From assembly GCA_009760855.2 (NCBI GenBank), contig WPIO01000056.1, positions 467,501 to 531,500 of the forward strand: a stretch of DNA of 64,000 nucleotides, read 5' to 3'. This DNA is from Cristatella mucedo (taxonomy: Eukaryota > Bryozoa > Phylactolaemata > Cristatellidae). The notes under the pieces were generated by a model, which was given only the letters and a program-made list of their open reading frames with translations, was not told the DNA's origin and ran no database searches. The position numbers and the translations under genes were made by a program. Shown piece after piece: positions 1 to 12,000 of this stretch; positions within the stretch are counted from its first letter, which is position 1, and each line of letters starts with the position of its first letter.

Positions 1-57
1 GAATGGTTCGCGCCCGCCGCCGCAAATCTTTTCGTTCCGCTGTGACCTGATGACAAT

Positions 58-120
58 CAAGTCTGCCTACTTTCAGCTACATAACATTGCTAAAATTGGG
101 GCTTATTTATATAAGGATAC
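58..120 (+). mobile_element. Short L2-like reverse transcriptase fragment
   Basis: This stretch closely matches bases 1740-1803 of the large L2-like element just downstream, including the 'cataacattgctaaaatt' block, but lies before that element's 5' truncation point. It is therefore a scrap of a separate copy of the same retrotransposon family, in the same orientation. Bases 1-57 are not recognised. Confidence 0.6.
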
Positions 121-129
121 TACGTCTAA

Positions 130-2484
130 TCCTCCTCTAAAATAACATGTGAATCGCGAAACTTCAAGACCCTTGATATCGATGCTGTCCGTGCGAGAAT
201 TTCTGCTTCGCCTCTGCTGCTCAGTCCTCCCTCTGATCTGTCATCATTGGTAGATAGCTACAACACGACACTAGCTGACACGCTCGACGAGTTTGCACCT
301 CTGACAAAGCGCACTGTGCGCCCCCGCCCAGACGGCCTATGGTTTACCACAGACATTAAACTAGCCAGGTCTACTAAACGAAAGCTTGAAAAAGCATATA
401 AAAGATCAGGATTGACTGTCCATCGACAGGCATATGAAGACTATTGTAGGTCTTACCAATCGATCCTAGCAAAGGCTAAGTCTAGCTTCTATAAAAACAT
501 TGTTGAATCACAGATGCACAATCCAAAAATGCTGATGTCGACAATAAATCATCTCCTCAACCGTTCCCAGATTAGCTCCTTACCTGATGATCCTTGTGAT
601 GATCTAGCCGATCGCTTCTCTCGATTCTTTATGCAAAAGATAGACAAGATCAGGGAATCCATCGCTGCTATGACAACCTCCCCACTAGAATGCTGTTCCT
701 CGATTCCTGGCTGCACCTCAATGTCTGCATTTAAGCAGGTCACTAGTGATCTAGTCCTAAAGTTCGTATCGCAATCAAAGAAGACAACAAGTCCTCTGGA
801 CCCTATTCCCACTGTCCTGCTCCTACGTTGCATTGATCTGCTGCTGCCATGCATAACCAACATCATTAATATGTCATTAGCCTCAGATCATGTCCCAGCA
901 CCTTTAAAAAAAGCTGTAGTCAGGCCTCTTCTCAAGAAAGCTACACTAGACCAAGAGAACTTGAGCAACTACCGCCCAGTTTCCCTTCTACCATCCCTAT
1001 CAAAGACACTCGAACGGGTCGTGGCAGACCAGCTGAACTCATATATCGAAACCTCACACCTTGCTAGTAAGTTCCAGTCTGGCTTTAGAGCTAATCACTC
1101 CACAGAGTCAGCATTGCTTAGGGTATACAACGACCTACTTAGGAATGCAGACATAGGTAGAGTGTCTCTGCTTGTTTTGCTCGATCTTTCGGCAGCTTTT
1201 GATTGCATCGATCACAAAGTTCTTCTAGAGCGCCTCTCATCTCGCCTGGGCATCACTGGCACTGCTCTGCAATGGTTCAGGTCCTATCTCAGTGGGAGAC
1301 TCCAGAGTATTGACGTGAATGGACAAAGATCATCTGAGGTACCTCTGAAATATGGAGTACCTCAGGGCTCCGTGCTAGGTCCGGTTCTTTTCACGGTTTA
1401 TACTTTGCCTCTTGCTGATGTGATTGCCAAGCACAATCTAAGCTTTCACTTCTATGCGGATGACACTCAGTTGTACCTTTGCTTTGATCCCTCCCAGCCT
1501 TCGAGCACCTCAAATTCTCTAAACTCACTTGCTGCATGCATTGATGACATCCGCACATGGATGGCAGCAAATTACAAAACTAACTTACTAGTTATGGGCA
1601 AACCCAGTGTGATTCAGAGATTGGAAAGGCTGTCTCTCAAAATTGGCTCTGCCACCATATCTCCTGTCGAATCAGCTCAAAATCTAGGTGTCATATTCCA
1701 AAGCGACCTCTCGTTAGACGACCATATCAGCTCCACAGTCAAATCTGCCCATTTTCAGCTTCATAACATTGCTAAAATTCGGGCTTGTTTAGATAAGGAT
1801 ACCACGTCCAAGTTGGTCCATGCATTCGTGACATCTTGTCTCGACTTCTGCAACTCACTGCTCACTGGCCTACCAGCATGTGCGATCAGGCGATTGCAGC
1901 TGGTGCAAAACTCTGCAGCTAGGCTTGTCTGTCGTGAGCGTCGCAGTGGCCACATCGCACCAATTCTCGCCGACCTGCACTGGCTACCAGTCAAGCAACG
2001 GATTGACTTCAAGGTTTTTTCGCTCACTTTTAGGTCCCTTCATTCTATGGCTCCAGCCTATCTCTCCGACATACTCCCTCATCAGGCCAAGCATCTTACC
2101 ACCCGCTTTTCGGAATCCAACAGTCTAGAAATACCTCGTACAAACCTTAAATCCTTTGGAGACCGTGCATTTAGCTCGTATGCTCCCAAAGCCTGGAACT
2201 CCCTCCCGACCTGCGTCAGAACATCCCCTGACCTGACCACATTTAAAAGGAACCTAAAAACACACCTATTTAGGACAGCATTTAGTGGGTCCCTGCGATT
2301 CGTCCTTCACGTGCTTATGCGTGCTGACACTGTGCATGCTGCCACTAACCACATTTGCATGCAGACCCTTTGCATGTCACCCCTAACCATATTATACATT
2401 TTTTTGTTTTTCCAGCATGATTTTAATTGCCATTCAATTGTATTTCCCTTTGAAGCTAATGTAAAGCACCTAGAAAGAGATTAA
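130..2484 (+). CDS. L2-like ORF2 fragment: reverse transcriptase and C-terminal region
   Basis: The frame is open from just after a TAA at 127-129 to the stop at 2482-2484, about 784 codons, with no genuine start because the 5' part is missing. The N-terminal part matches the linker after the endonuclease domain of L2 elements. The reverse transcriptase follows, with motif A (DLSAAFD, near 1183) and the catalytic YADD box at 1453-1464. The C-terminus carries the family signature FGDRAFSSYAPKAWNSLP. Compared with the related copy near 46.7 kb, seven residues are missing just after the YADD-containing palm (near 1572), an in-frame deletion that probably inactivates the enzyme. The last residues run into the conserved 3' stem-loop, so the true stop of an active copy may be earlier. 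Confidence 0.8.
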   Translation, partial: SSSKITCESRNFKTLDIDAVRARISASPLLLSPPSDLSSLVDSYNTTLADTLDEFAPLTKRTVRPRPDGLWFTTDIKLARSTKRKLEKAYKRSGLTVHRQAYEDYCRSYQSILAKAKSSFYKNIVESQMHNPKMLMSTINHLLNRSQISSLPDDPCDDLADRFSRFFMQKIDKIRESIAAMTTSPLECCSSIPGCTSMSAFKQVTSDLVLKFVSQSKKTTSPLDPIPTVLLLRCIDLLLPCITNIINMSLASDHVPAPLKKAVVRPLLKKATLDQENLSNYRPVSLLPSLSKTLERVVADQLNSYIETSHLASKFQSGFRANHSTESALLRVYNDLLRNADIGRVSLLVLLDLSAAFDCIDHKVLLERLSSRLGITGTALQWFRSYLSGRLQSIDVNGQRSSEVPLKYGVPQGSVLGPVLFTVYTLPLADVIAKHNLSFHFYADDTQLYLCFDPSQPSSTSNSLNSLAACIDDIRTWMAANYKTNLLVMGKPSVIQRLERLSLKIGSATISPVESAQNLGVIFQSDLSLDDHISSTVKSAHFQLHNIAKIRACLDKDTTSKLVHAFVTSCLDFCNSLLTGLPACAIRRLQLVQNSAARLVCRERRSGHIAPILADLHWLPVKQRIDFKVFSLTFRSLHSMAPAYLSDILPHQAKHLTTRFSESNSLEIPRTNLKSFGDRAFSSYAPKAWNSLPTCVRTSPDLTTFKRNLKTHLFRTAFSGSLRFVLHVLMRADTVHAATNHICMQTLCMSPLTILYIFLFFQHDFNCHSIVFPFEANVKHLERD

Positions 2485-2510
2485 GTTCTCTGAGGGCGCT
2501 TTATCATATA

Positions 2511-2541
<31 letters not shown>
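130..2541 (+). mobile_element. CR1/L2-clade non-LTR retrotransposon, 5'-truncated
   Basis: The element holds a long reverse transcriptase ORF, a short 3' sequence that can fold into a stem-loop (about 2464-2503), and a 3' tail of ATT repeats ending near 2541. The endonuclease half is missing, so it is 5'-truncated, as is usual after target-primed reverse transcription. The (ATT)n tail instead of poly(A) is typical of CR1/L2-like elements. Many shorter copies of the same family lie elsewhere in the window on both strands. Confidence 0.85.
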
Positions 2542-3258
2542 TTCCATGCATTTGTGAAATCCCGTCTCGACTTCTGCAACTCTGCTTACTAGCCTACCGG
2601 CATGTGCACTCAGGCGATTACAGCTGGTGCAAAACTCAGCAGCTAGGCTTGTCTGCCGTGAGTGTCGCAGTGGCCACATCACACCACTTCTCGCCGACTT
2701 GCACTGGCTACCAGTCAAGCCACGGATCGACTTCAACGTTCTGTCGCTCACTCTTAAGTCACTTCATTCTTCGGCTCCAGCCTATCTCTCAGATCTATTC
2801 CTCCACCAGGCCAAGCATCGTACCACCCGCTTTTCGGAATCCAATAGTTTACCACTACCTCGTACAACCTCAAATCCTTTGGACACCGTGCATTTAGTTT
2901 GTATGCTCCCAAAGCCTGGAACTCCCTCCCGACTTGCGTCACAACATCCCCTGACTTGACCACATTAAAAAGAACTTAAAACACACCTATTTAGTACAGC
3001 ATTTAGTGGCTCCCTGTGATTCGTCCTTGATGTGCTTATGCGTGCTGACATTTGGCATGCTGCCACTAACCACATTTGCATGCTGACCCTGTGCATATCA
3101 CCCTTAACCATGTTATTCATGTTGTTTATCAAGCATGATATTACTCACCATTCAATCGCGTTTCCCTTTGCAGCAAATGTAAAGCGCCTAGAAAGAGATT
3201 GAGTTCTCTGAGGGTGCTTTATCAAGTGCATTATTATTATTATTATTATTATTATTAT
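2542..3258 (+). mobile_element. Second L2-like element, strongly 5'-truncated, in tandem
   Basis: It starts directly after the ATT tail of the preceding element and matches it from about base 1815 to the 3' end, including the stem-loop (about 3182-3222) and a fresh ATT tail (about 3229-3258). The ORF remnant (about 2627-2960) encodes the end of the reverse transcriptase protein with a frameshift. Its position suggests insertion into, or template jumping at, the ATT tail of the first element. Confidence 0.8.
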
Positions 3259-5867
3259 GACGACGTTGCACTCCGCCACGGCGCTAGCTAGATTGGTTTG
3301 ACCTCTGCCCTCTGCCTTCTGATCTCTGTCGTAGCTCCGTTGCCTTCGCGAGCTGGAGGCACCGCCGAACGTCTAGCGATTTCTCCGCGTCGATGTCTCG
3401 CCGATAACTACTGCCGCTATCCTCCAGCTGCAAAATATAAGAGAAGGCTGAGCCGCGCGATCTCGCGTCGACGTAAGACGCCGCCGGCTTCTACTGCAGT
3501 CATTCGCGCGCTGCTTGCCGCGTGCTGCGTGCCGTTCGTTTAAGTACGAGCAGCCCTCAAGCGTGTCCGTGCAGACGCGCCGATCTCGAGGTCCAGGTGG
3601 CGGTAACCTGACCCTTACCAGAATGCAGTTCTCGAAAAGTAAGTTTCTCTATTGGCCGTCGGAAATTCGTCAGTGCTTCGCTGCGACGTGGCGGCCAGAC
3701 GCAGGGTTGGCTCCGCACTGTGTCGCGAGGCAGCTGCAGCCTGAGGTGACTGTTGCGTCACACGTTTGCGAAAGAAAAAGCCTCTGCGGAGAGCGAGTGA
3801 TATGAAAATAAGTGAACAGCTACCGACTGCAGTTGTTACCTTGTAAGCGGTAGATCGGTTCATGCGTCACTTTCCGTATCGTCACTCGATGCTTCAATAT
3901 GTCTACTTGGAGGTCTCTTGCACTGCCCGAGCGCACCTGGTGACGGTCACCGCTTTCCAGCTCGCAAGTTGATACTGGGTGCATATACAATTTCTTCAAA
4001 TGTCGTGGTCATTCCTTACATCAAAGTTGTGAATTATTAATTATTCTTTTTTATTATTAAGAATTAGTACGAGAAACGGACGTACGTGCTGAAAAATAGT
4101 CACAGAGCTTCAAAGGGGATACTCCCTCTCCATTTTACTGCTGAATCAATGAACACTCAATGCGCTCGTTGCAATAATCGATTGATGTTTACTTACGCTG
4201 CATATGCAGATCGCTGGGAAAGAGATTTGCTTCTCTCTATTAGAGCTTATCGAATGGCTTATTATTATTCTTACTGCTAATCACAGATTTGGCTACCTAG
4301 TCTGTCACGATCACTGAGAAATCCCATCTTTTCTCCGGTTCTCCTAGGGCGCTATACAAAATGCAAATTGTTGCTACTATTATTATTATTGTTGTTGTTG
4401 TTATCTAGGTTAAAGAGTTGTGAGCTAGCCTCACTGACAAAGCTGTCACAATGCACGTCGCTCAGATTGTCGCTCCCTCTAAGCTACGCGCGGCGCCGCT
4501 CGCGTCCTCTCTCCTCCGACGCAAGAGAGCGCATCTCTCGCTTCGATCATTAATTGCTAGTCACTCGATCATCTCCCCCTCTCTCGCCATCTGAAGCTGC
4601 ATTGAACTGCTATCGCGGAAAGAGCGCTACCTCTCGCGATGCCCCGTGAGAGGCGAAGACCAGAGAACAAGATTGCTGATTTTGTTGAGTCAAGTAGTAC
4701 TGCAACACGAGTTGCAGCACTTGAATTTGATTTTCTTCCTAGTTCCACGTTATTATTTCTTTAATTACTCACTTGACGCCAAATTTAACTAGGCAAATGT
4801 TTATCAAGCAGATTGAAACTCACATTATTGCCTTTACGTTAACCCAAGAGTATCGATCGAGTAATGTGATTTCCGAGAAACAAAGGTAGACTTGAAGAGA
4901 GCTGCTTGAAAGTCATCGAGCATGCACCTCAAGCAAGCCCGAAGCGTGTGCCTCGACGTCTCATGGTTAGAGAACTTGCACTGGCTGCAACTGATGCAGA
5001 TACTTGTAAATGTATCACCTGTCGATATATTGCTTCCGGGTTTACCTCCGAGCTCAGCATGGCTCGAACTATCATTTTTGGTCCAGCTTTCACTTGTTGT
5101 GAAATTCATCAGAACTTTGGATTTTTATTTTGAATATGCTCGTCTTTTGAAATTCACCCTAAAGAAAAATCTATTCGCGTACCAATCTACTCGGTTATTT
5201 GCTGAACTTCGGTCTAGCTGACACTTTATTGACAATCCATGATCCTTACAGTTAGCGGCCGCAGTTTGAAGCGAGTGCTGAACTTCCGCTGAGCGCCTTG
5301 ACGTACGATTAGCTAACAGCAGAAAGATGGGATAGTACTCGTGATTACGTCTTCCGGGCCTTCAGCTAGCGTTGCGTAGCACGCAGCGTTAGACGAACGC
5401 AGCACAGAGCTAGCCATGGGTCAGCTTTACGTCTTTACACGGTAACGTAGCCCTGAAATGTCTGCATTTACGTTCGTCGCGTCGTTTTGCGATGCTGTGC
5501 ATTCCTGCCTGTCTGTCTGTCTCTAGCTGGCCGTCCATAGAAAGCGCTCGAGGCATTAGCTAGCGCTGGGTGACTCGCCGTGTCTCGAGCTTAAGCGCTC
5601 AATACTCCAGCATGCGATTGACCGCATTGCGCTCAATAGAGTTGAAGAGCTGGCATTTCTGCATTGCGGCTTTTCCTTCTCGGAATCGAGGCTGTGATTC
5701 TATGCTCGTATTGTCAGCCATTCTCCAAAGCCGATGCGAGCCAGCTAAGAGCTGGGAGGCGTCGCGCGCGCCGGGCAGGACGCGTCCATACGAGCGGCGC
5801 TCTGCAGATGCTTAAAATAAAAAGTCTCTGGCTAAACACACAAGCGGATTACAAATGAGCTAAGCTC

Positions 5868-5869
<2 letters not shown>

Positions 5870-5940
<71 letters not shown>

Positions 5941-5963
5941 AGAGAGAGAGAGAGAGAGAGAGA
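5870..5963. repeat. (GA)n microsatellite
   Basis: An almost pure GA dinucleotide run of about 90 bp, interrupted once by 'gggaggg'. Confidence 0.95.
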
Positions 5964-6101
5964 ACGCTGACTCTGGCGACCTAGATAAAATATCCGTACC
6001 CTTCAAAGCATTAATCTTCTTAAGCAGCCTCGGAATGCGGTGAGCGGCTAAAGCAGCTCAAGTTGAGCTTAGCTGCTGCGGCGGTGACGAACTGCACGCT
6101 A

Positions 6102-6132
6102 ATTGGCAGATCTGTGCACGAGATCTGCCAAT
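6102..6132. repeat. Perfect 12-bp inverted repeat with 7-nt loop
   Basis: The arms attggcagatct (6102-6113) and agatctgccaat (6121-6132) are exact reverse complements around gtgcacg. A second smaller hairpin (gcacgctg/cagcgtgc) follows at about 6145-6165. Function unknown. Confidence 0.7.
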
Positions 6133-6718
6133 CAGCCACAGATCTGCACGCTGCCAATCAGCGTGCACGAGCGGCATCCGTCGATGTGCCCAGCTGCGGC
6201 TGCTGTTGCTGCCAGCGACCGTATCCGCGCATCGCCGTTCAAAGAATTGCTGGCTCTAATTTGAGCACGGAAAGCGTGCGCCCAAGTTTATCGTTCCTGT
6301 TAATTCAGCTGCCAGCCACACGAAAAAGATCGTCTTCTCACAGTGTAGATATATCTCGAAGGCGCGCTCGCAGATAGAACGCCACCTGGTGTGAAAGCCC
6401 TTGAGGTCTCCTTAAAAGAAATGCCAACGCCTCACATCGTCCGCACAGCCTGGAGCTGCCTGCTGGAGATACGCCACCACAAGCAGACGCGCGCTTAGCT
6501 ATTCACCGTCTGCACTACGTTTGAGAGTCGGAATCTCGCGTCAAACACGCCGACGAGCAGCAGACGACTCTGCAGACGTATTTACTTGCAGAATAGCGTA
6601 TTTGCTAGCAACACTAGAAAAAGTGCCCCTTTGGAAAGTGGCGCAACGGGCGTTCTCGGCCTGGCCGGCCTTCGGCGCGAGAAGGCCCGAGACTCGAGCT
6701 GTTTAGCAGCCACTAGGC

Positions 6719-9053
6719 CAGACGTTGGCAAACTACGGACCGCGGCCCGTATACCGTTGGGCTTTTCAATCCGACCCACTGAACTCGTCCACATTATATT
6801 ATTAAATTAAATTTTATTATAAAGATCAATCAATTTTACCTCAATCATTTTACCTAGCTGTAATTCCCATCTTTCCCCAGCAGATGGAGCACCCCGAAGA
6901 CATTGACCCTTGAGTGTGATGCATTACGGTTCCTCTCTACTTCATTTCGTCGCTTTGTACTTTCAGCCCGTCAGTAAAAATGAGTGGACCGATGAAAAGA
7001 AAAGTAGACAGTGAGTGCCGAGTGTTCAATAAAGAGTGGACAACAAAATATTTGTTTTTCACCGATGTCCGATCAACAGCTGTATGTCTGATATTCCAAG
7101 AAACTGTAGCATTTTTTAAAGAATACAACATCAGCCGTCATTTCGCCACAAAACATGCTAACTACGCCAGCCAGTCCACAAGAACTGGCGGCTACAGCTC
7201 AGAGATAGACGGCTAATTTACAGACTCAGCAAAACCTTTTTCAGACAAACTGCGATTCAAGAGTCGAGTACTAAGGCAAGTTTTTTGCTGGCATTCAAAA
7301 TTAGCAAAGGTGAGTAAGCCTTTATCCGAAGGCAAATTTTTTAAAGAATGCATGGTTGAGGCAGCAGGTTACTTGTGTCCGAAGAGCACAGGCGAATTTG
7401 AAAAAAAAATCAGTTTATTACGCAGAACTGTGACTCGCCGTCTGGAATTGATTGACGAAGATATAGCCAGCAAATTAAACAAAAAAGGTGGAGTCATTTA
7501 ATTTTTATTCACTAGCACTGGATGAAAGTAACGACTTAAAAGACCCTGCTCAGCTCCTAATTTTTATCCGAGGGATTAGAGACAGTTTTGAGATCCCTTT
7601 GAGATCACAGAGGAATAGTTGACCATGGAGTCCATGAAAGGAAAAACGAGGGCAGAGGACTTGTATAACCAGGTGACTGCTGTCATCGAGACAATGAAGC
7701 TACCTTAGAGTAAACTTGCAAATGTCACCATGGATGGATCGCCTAATTTTATTGGAAGAAACGTTAGGCTGCTAAAAAGACTGCAGGAAAAAGTAAAAGA
7801 GGAGAATCCTGATCAGGATGTAATTTTCCTTCACTGCATCATTCGTCGGGAAGTTCTGTGTAAGTCTATATTGCAGCTAAATCATGTCATGAATCCAGTC
7901 GTAAAACTTGTTAAATTTATACGAGCAATGGGACTACAGCATTGTCAGTTCATTACGTTCCTGGAAGAAACAGATACAGATCACTTGGACTTACTTTACC
8001 ATTCTCGTGTGCGCTGGCTAACTTTGGGTGAAGTCTTTCAAAGAGTGTGGGAGCTGAAGGAGGAGATCAATGCATTTTTGGAGTTAATGGGAAGATCTGA
8101 CAAATTTTCCGAGCAAAGTGGCAATAACTGGCTTTGTGACTTGGCGCTTGTTCTGGGCATACTTTCGCACACGAATGAGCTGAACACCAAGCTACAGGGG
8201 AAAGATCAATTTATGCACGACATGTAAACCAATGTTAGGGCGTTCAAATCCAAGCTGACTCTTTTCTCCAGACAAATTTCAAACAAATATTTCACTCATT
8301 TCCCCACATTAGCCATGCAGAAAGAGGCGACCCGAAACGCGCAGAAATACAAAAAATCCCTGGACGACCTGCACGGAGAATTCTGCTGTTGTTTCTGTGA
8401 CTTTGAAAAAATTGAAGAGTCACTTCAGCTGGTGTCCTGTTCCCTGTCACAAGACCCTGAAACAGTACCACAGAAGCTGCAGTTGGAACTGATAGATCTC
8501 CAGTCTGACTCTGTATTGAAGAAGAAGCTCAACTCTTAAACTGAACGAATCTTATGCTTCACTTAACGAAGCCACGTTTCCAAACCTCCGGAGGATGGCA
8601 CAGAAGATGCTGACGTTGTTTGGCTCAACCTATGTGTGTTAACTAACATTCAACGTCATGAACATCAACAAAGCCCGTCACAGATCCAAGTTAACTGACC
8701 AACACCTCGGATCTATCTTGAGAATTTCCACAATAAATATAACACCAGATAGTTATGCACTTGCAAGAAAAGGAGACAAAAACAAAAAACAAAAAACACT
8801 GTTCCCACTGAAACTGAATGGGAGTTTATTACAACGTCATTAAATTAATAAATTTTTAAAACAATTTTTACAATAAACTAAGCACAAGTGGTGTTTTGCT
8901 GCCAGTTATAGGCCAAATCTTTTCACGTAATGGTTTTTACATTTAATTTATATTAGTTCACACAAACACACCATTCTCCTATTCTGGCCCGTCCCCTCTG
9001 TCAAATTTTAGAAACCATTGTGGCCCGCGATTAAAAAGGTGTGCCCACCCCTG
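6719..9053 (+). mobile_element. hAT-superfamily DNA transposon (Charlie/GTF2IRD2-like), decayed
   Basis: The left end reads cagacgttggcaaactacgg, close to the known ends of Charlie-type hAT elements; the right end reads ...gtgcccacccctg, the reverse complement of CAGGGGTGGGCAC. The flanks cactaggc (6711-6718) and cgctagac (9054-9061) match at 6 of 8 positions around CTAG, as expected for an aged 8-bp hAT target duplication. One transposase pseudogene lies inside. Confidence 0.8.
6980..8842 (+). pseudogene. hAT transposase pseudogene, GTF2IRD2/ZBED-like
   Basis: The conceptual protein is the hAT transposase family from which vertebrate GTF2IRD2 C-termini derive. It starts MSGPMKRKVDSECRVFNKEW and has an N-terminal BED-like zinc finger in which one cysteine is now phenylalanine (CLIF in place of CLIC). 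A central DDE-type region is spread over several frames (7310-8227). The C-terminal hAT dimerisation region includes FPNLRRMAQKML and MNINKARHRSKL. At least four stops or frameshifts (around 7200, 7500, 8227 and 8540-8650) break the frame, so no active enzyme is made. Confidence 0.85.
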
Positions 9054-12000
9054 CGCTAGACGCGCAGTTCAACCGCCGGTAGGCGCTGCCGCACTTCCGT
9101 TTGGAGCGGCGATGGCGTCTGCGCGCCGCAGCATCACAATCTGATCATCAATCAATCAATGATCATCATCAATCTGATCATCACAATCTGACGCCGCGAG
9201 AGTCTCCGAGCGAGCGCTGTCGCGTGGAGGCGCTATCACGCTCCGATTGGCGGTGGCTACGCTATCGTACATGTTAGCTTTCTTGTGAAAGTGCTTAGTT
9301 TCCCTCCTCTTTTAGCGGAGCCATGAACTACGGTTCGACGCGACACGATGAGTACGGTACTCTCTGAAAGTTACTTTGGTCAATCCGATTTCAATGTTCT
9401 TAGAATCTCATAAACAAACGAATACATGAACCAGTGGATGCAGCTGTTTTAATTATAGAAAAGGCCTTCTCAGCTACAATTACCATAATGTGTACCTACA
9501 CGCAAGACGCAAACGTTTGCGGTCAAGAGCTTTTTTATCAGACTGCAACGCACCTGTATACTGACCCCTATTGCTAGCAGCTGTGCCAATATAGATAGAC
9601 CTCTTATAATGTCACGAACATTCCAGTCATCGATATATCGTAATCTAGCGGCTGCCTGTGCTTCTGCGATACCGGAAGCCTGTTTACAATAGCGGGCAGT
9701 TTACCGACCTTTATTCTTCTCAGTGATGTCAGGCAACACTTTTCTGTGTGAGCGATCTGCTTGCTAACGCCGAACTGGGGGTGAATTTATTTCTCAGGGC
9801 AGTTGCAAACTCCTCCAGATATAGCAGCCTGGCCTGACGGAAGGAGCTACGAATCCTGAATGTCAAGGCCAAGAACTGTGGCAGCTATTAGACGGGGAGC
9901 TTCTTCGGCTGTTAGTTTAGTTAAATCCAAAGCTGTAGCCAAATGCTTACATTAAAAGTGCTTTTGCTCATTTTAGGCTGACGACGGTTGTTCTCTTTCA
10001 ATCACTTACAAACAATTGACCCTTCGTTACTCGCCGCATCACTTTCATGTGTCTCAGCACTATTGATCAACAATAATGGAACCTTGCTCGTTAGAACTTA
10101 AACGGCTTTCTTTAGTTTTACACGACGAGCTTTCTCCATCTCCGTCTTACTTTCTATTTAATTTTACGTTTTGCTTTATAATTATATCTACTCCAGCCGT
10201 TTAAGCCTTTCCTTCTTCTCTCTGAGCGATCATGATCAATGAGGGCCAAATCCTCTGCGATCTTGGTCATTCAGCATTCTGGTGCATTCTGGTGAGCGAT
10301 ATCAACAGCCTGGTCCAAACGTTCTGAAAATGCCACCTGCTTTTTATTTGAGCGAAAGTTTGACATTTCCCAGCCTTTAGCCCTTGCCACTCGTTATGGA
10401 TTTCAAAACAAATTTGACTATACCATGCCGATGAACAGTTGAGATAACGGCTTTCTCCCTAACGTCAAGAACTTTCTGCACGGCTACATCGGCACACTCT
10501 GTCAGTACACATGTTCAGCTCTTTGTGGTGATAAACGAAGACTGAAAAAGTCTCTCGAGATAAGGGCAACTTCTTAGTTTGGTTCAGGCTAGAGGCAGGT
10601 GCTCCAATCAGCCACACTTTGAGGCTGATGTCTTTTCTTCATGGCTTCATCATTTGTAGTTGTAGTGTTGGTAATTTCAAACCAGTGATTACTGAAACAA
10701 AAAACACTATACGGGGTTGATAAATTAGAAAAATGGCATTCTTCTCAAATTTAATTTCTCCAACCACCAGGAGCTGGCCTATACTTTTACAAAATGTAAT
10801 ATTCATGATAGCTAGAAAAATTTATCAACGATAATTTATATAGCTTAACTTCGTAAATAAAAATTAATGTACACTAAAAAGTAGTGTTATCACCGATTTT
10901 ATAAAAAAAATCAATTATACTCGCTATTTTTATTATATGAATAAAATGCTAGTTAGCTTATCTGCTGTTCAATTTGAATTTATAAATGCGTTATTGAATG
11001 TGTCCTCTTTTTAAACTGAAAGAACCAGTTTTAAGTTCTACACAAAGAAAGCACAAATTTAATTGACTTCTCATAATAACTCTTACATCAAACAACATGG
11101 TAAATACTTACATAACTTTCATCCAGTAGCTTGAAAGTAAATAGTAACGAGAATTTTTGGACTCGCCGAAAGCAAAATCTATGTCCGGCTGAACTTCAGA
11201 GACTCCGTGCAACCTCCAAACATTCACCAAAGTATGCACAACCTAAGATTATTTAATATTTTATATATTAATCTCATTTTGCAAAACTTCGTGGGATCAC
11301 ATCTGTTGCTAAACTCGCAAAGAAGTTTGTGTGGCTTGGTCTATGCATTATATTTTACATATTATGTTTATTTTTACTTGTTAGATTATATATTATGTTT
11401 AGTATGTATTATATTTTACGAGGTATTGCGAGCGAATTTTTCAGGAGAAGATTGAACACGCTGAATGCCAATCCCAGCAGTAGTTGCTGGTTTAAGGAGA
11501 GGACATTTATTTACTTGCCGACAGTTCCTAAAGAACAGCAAACATTGACTCGTGTGTCTTATTTGTAGGTTACCTTTTTCAACTGAGGCATCAGCGCTGT
11601 GGGCATATTGCAAAAACTAGCCTGTATATGCTGAAAAGAAAGTAAATAATCACTCGACTAGATTTTTAGTTAGAACATCGAAATCTGAACTTCTTTAGTG
11701 CTCATGCTGAAGACAAGCAAAACACTAACTCAGTACTGAATGCCAAAAATTGTGCCAATTAGGCTGAGTCTCTTGCACATCTGCGTTACACCCACGTTTC
11801 GGGTCCTGTGAAGAAAACTACTTCCGTTAAAGGCTACCGTTTCTTAGTGACCATTGTTTATGATGCAACGAGGCAAATATATATATTGCATGCCTACGAA
11901 AAGCGACGTGGCAGGTTCATGTTACGACAGCAGCCACTCTTGCGCAGATGATGTTAACCTCTGAGACGGCTGCTCCAGTGATTAAACTCGCCTCTTTGAG

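Larger units (their letters stand above)
3259..6718. other. Intergenic region, no supported gene
   Basis: I see no convincing coding region; short open frames here lack recognisable motifs. It contains a weak L2/SINE-like 3' tail near 4345-4400 ('gggcgctatacaaaatgcaa' followed by ATT and GTT triplets), a long (GA)n run, and a small inverted repeat described separately. Confidence 0.5.

Noticed and set aside
6980-8842. Domesticated GTF2IRD2-like host gene
   Set aside because: Multiple stops and frameshifts and recognisable transposon ends show an ordinary dead hAT copy.
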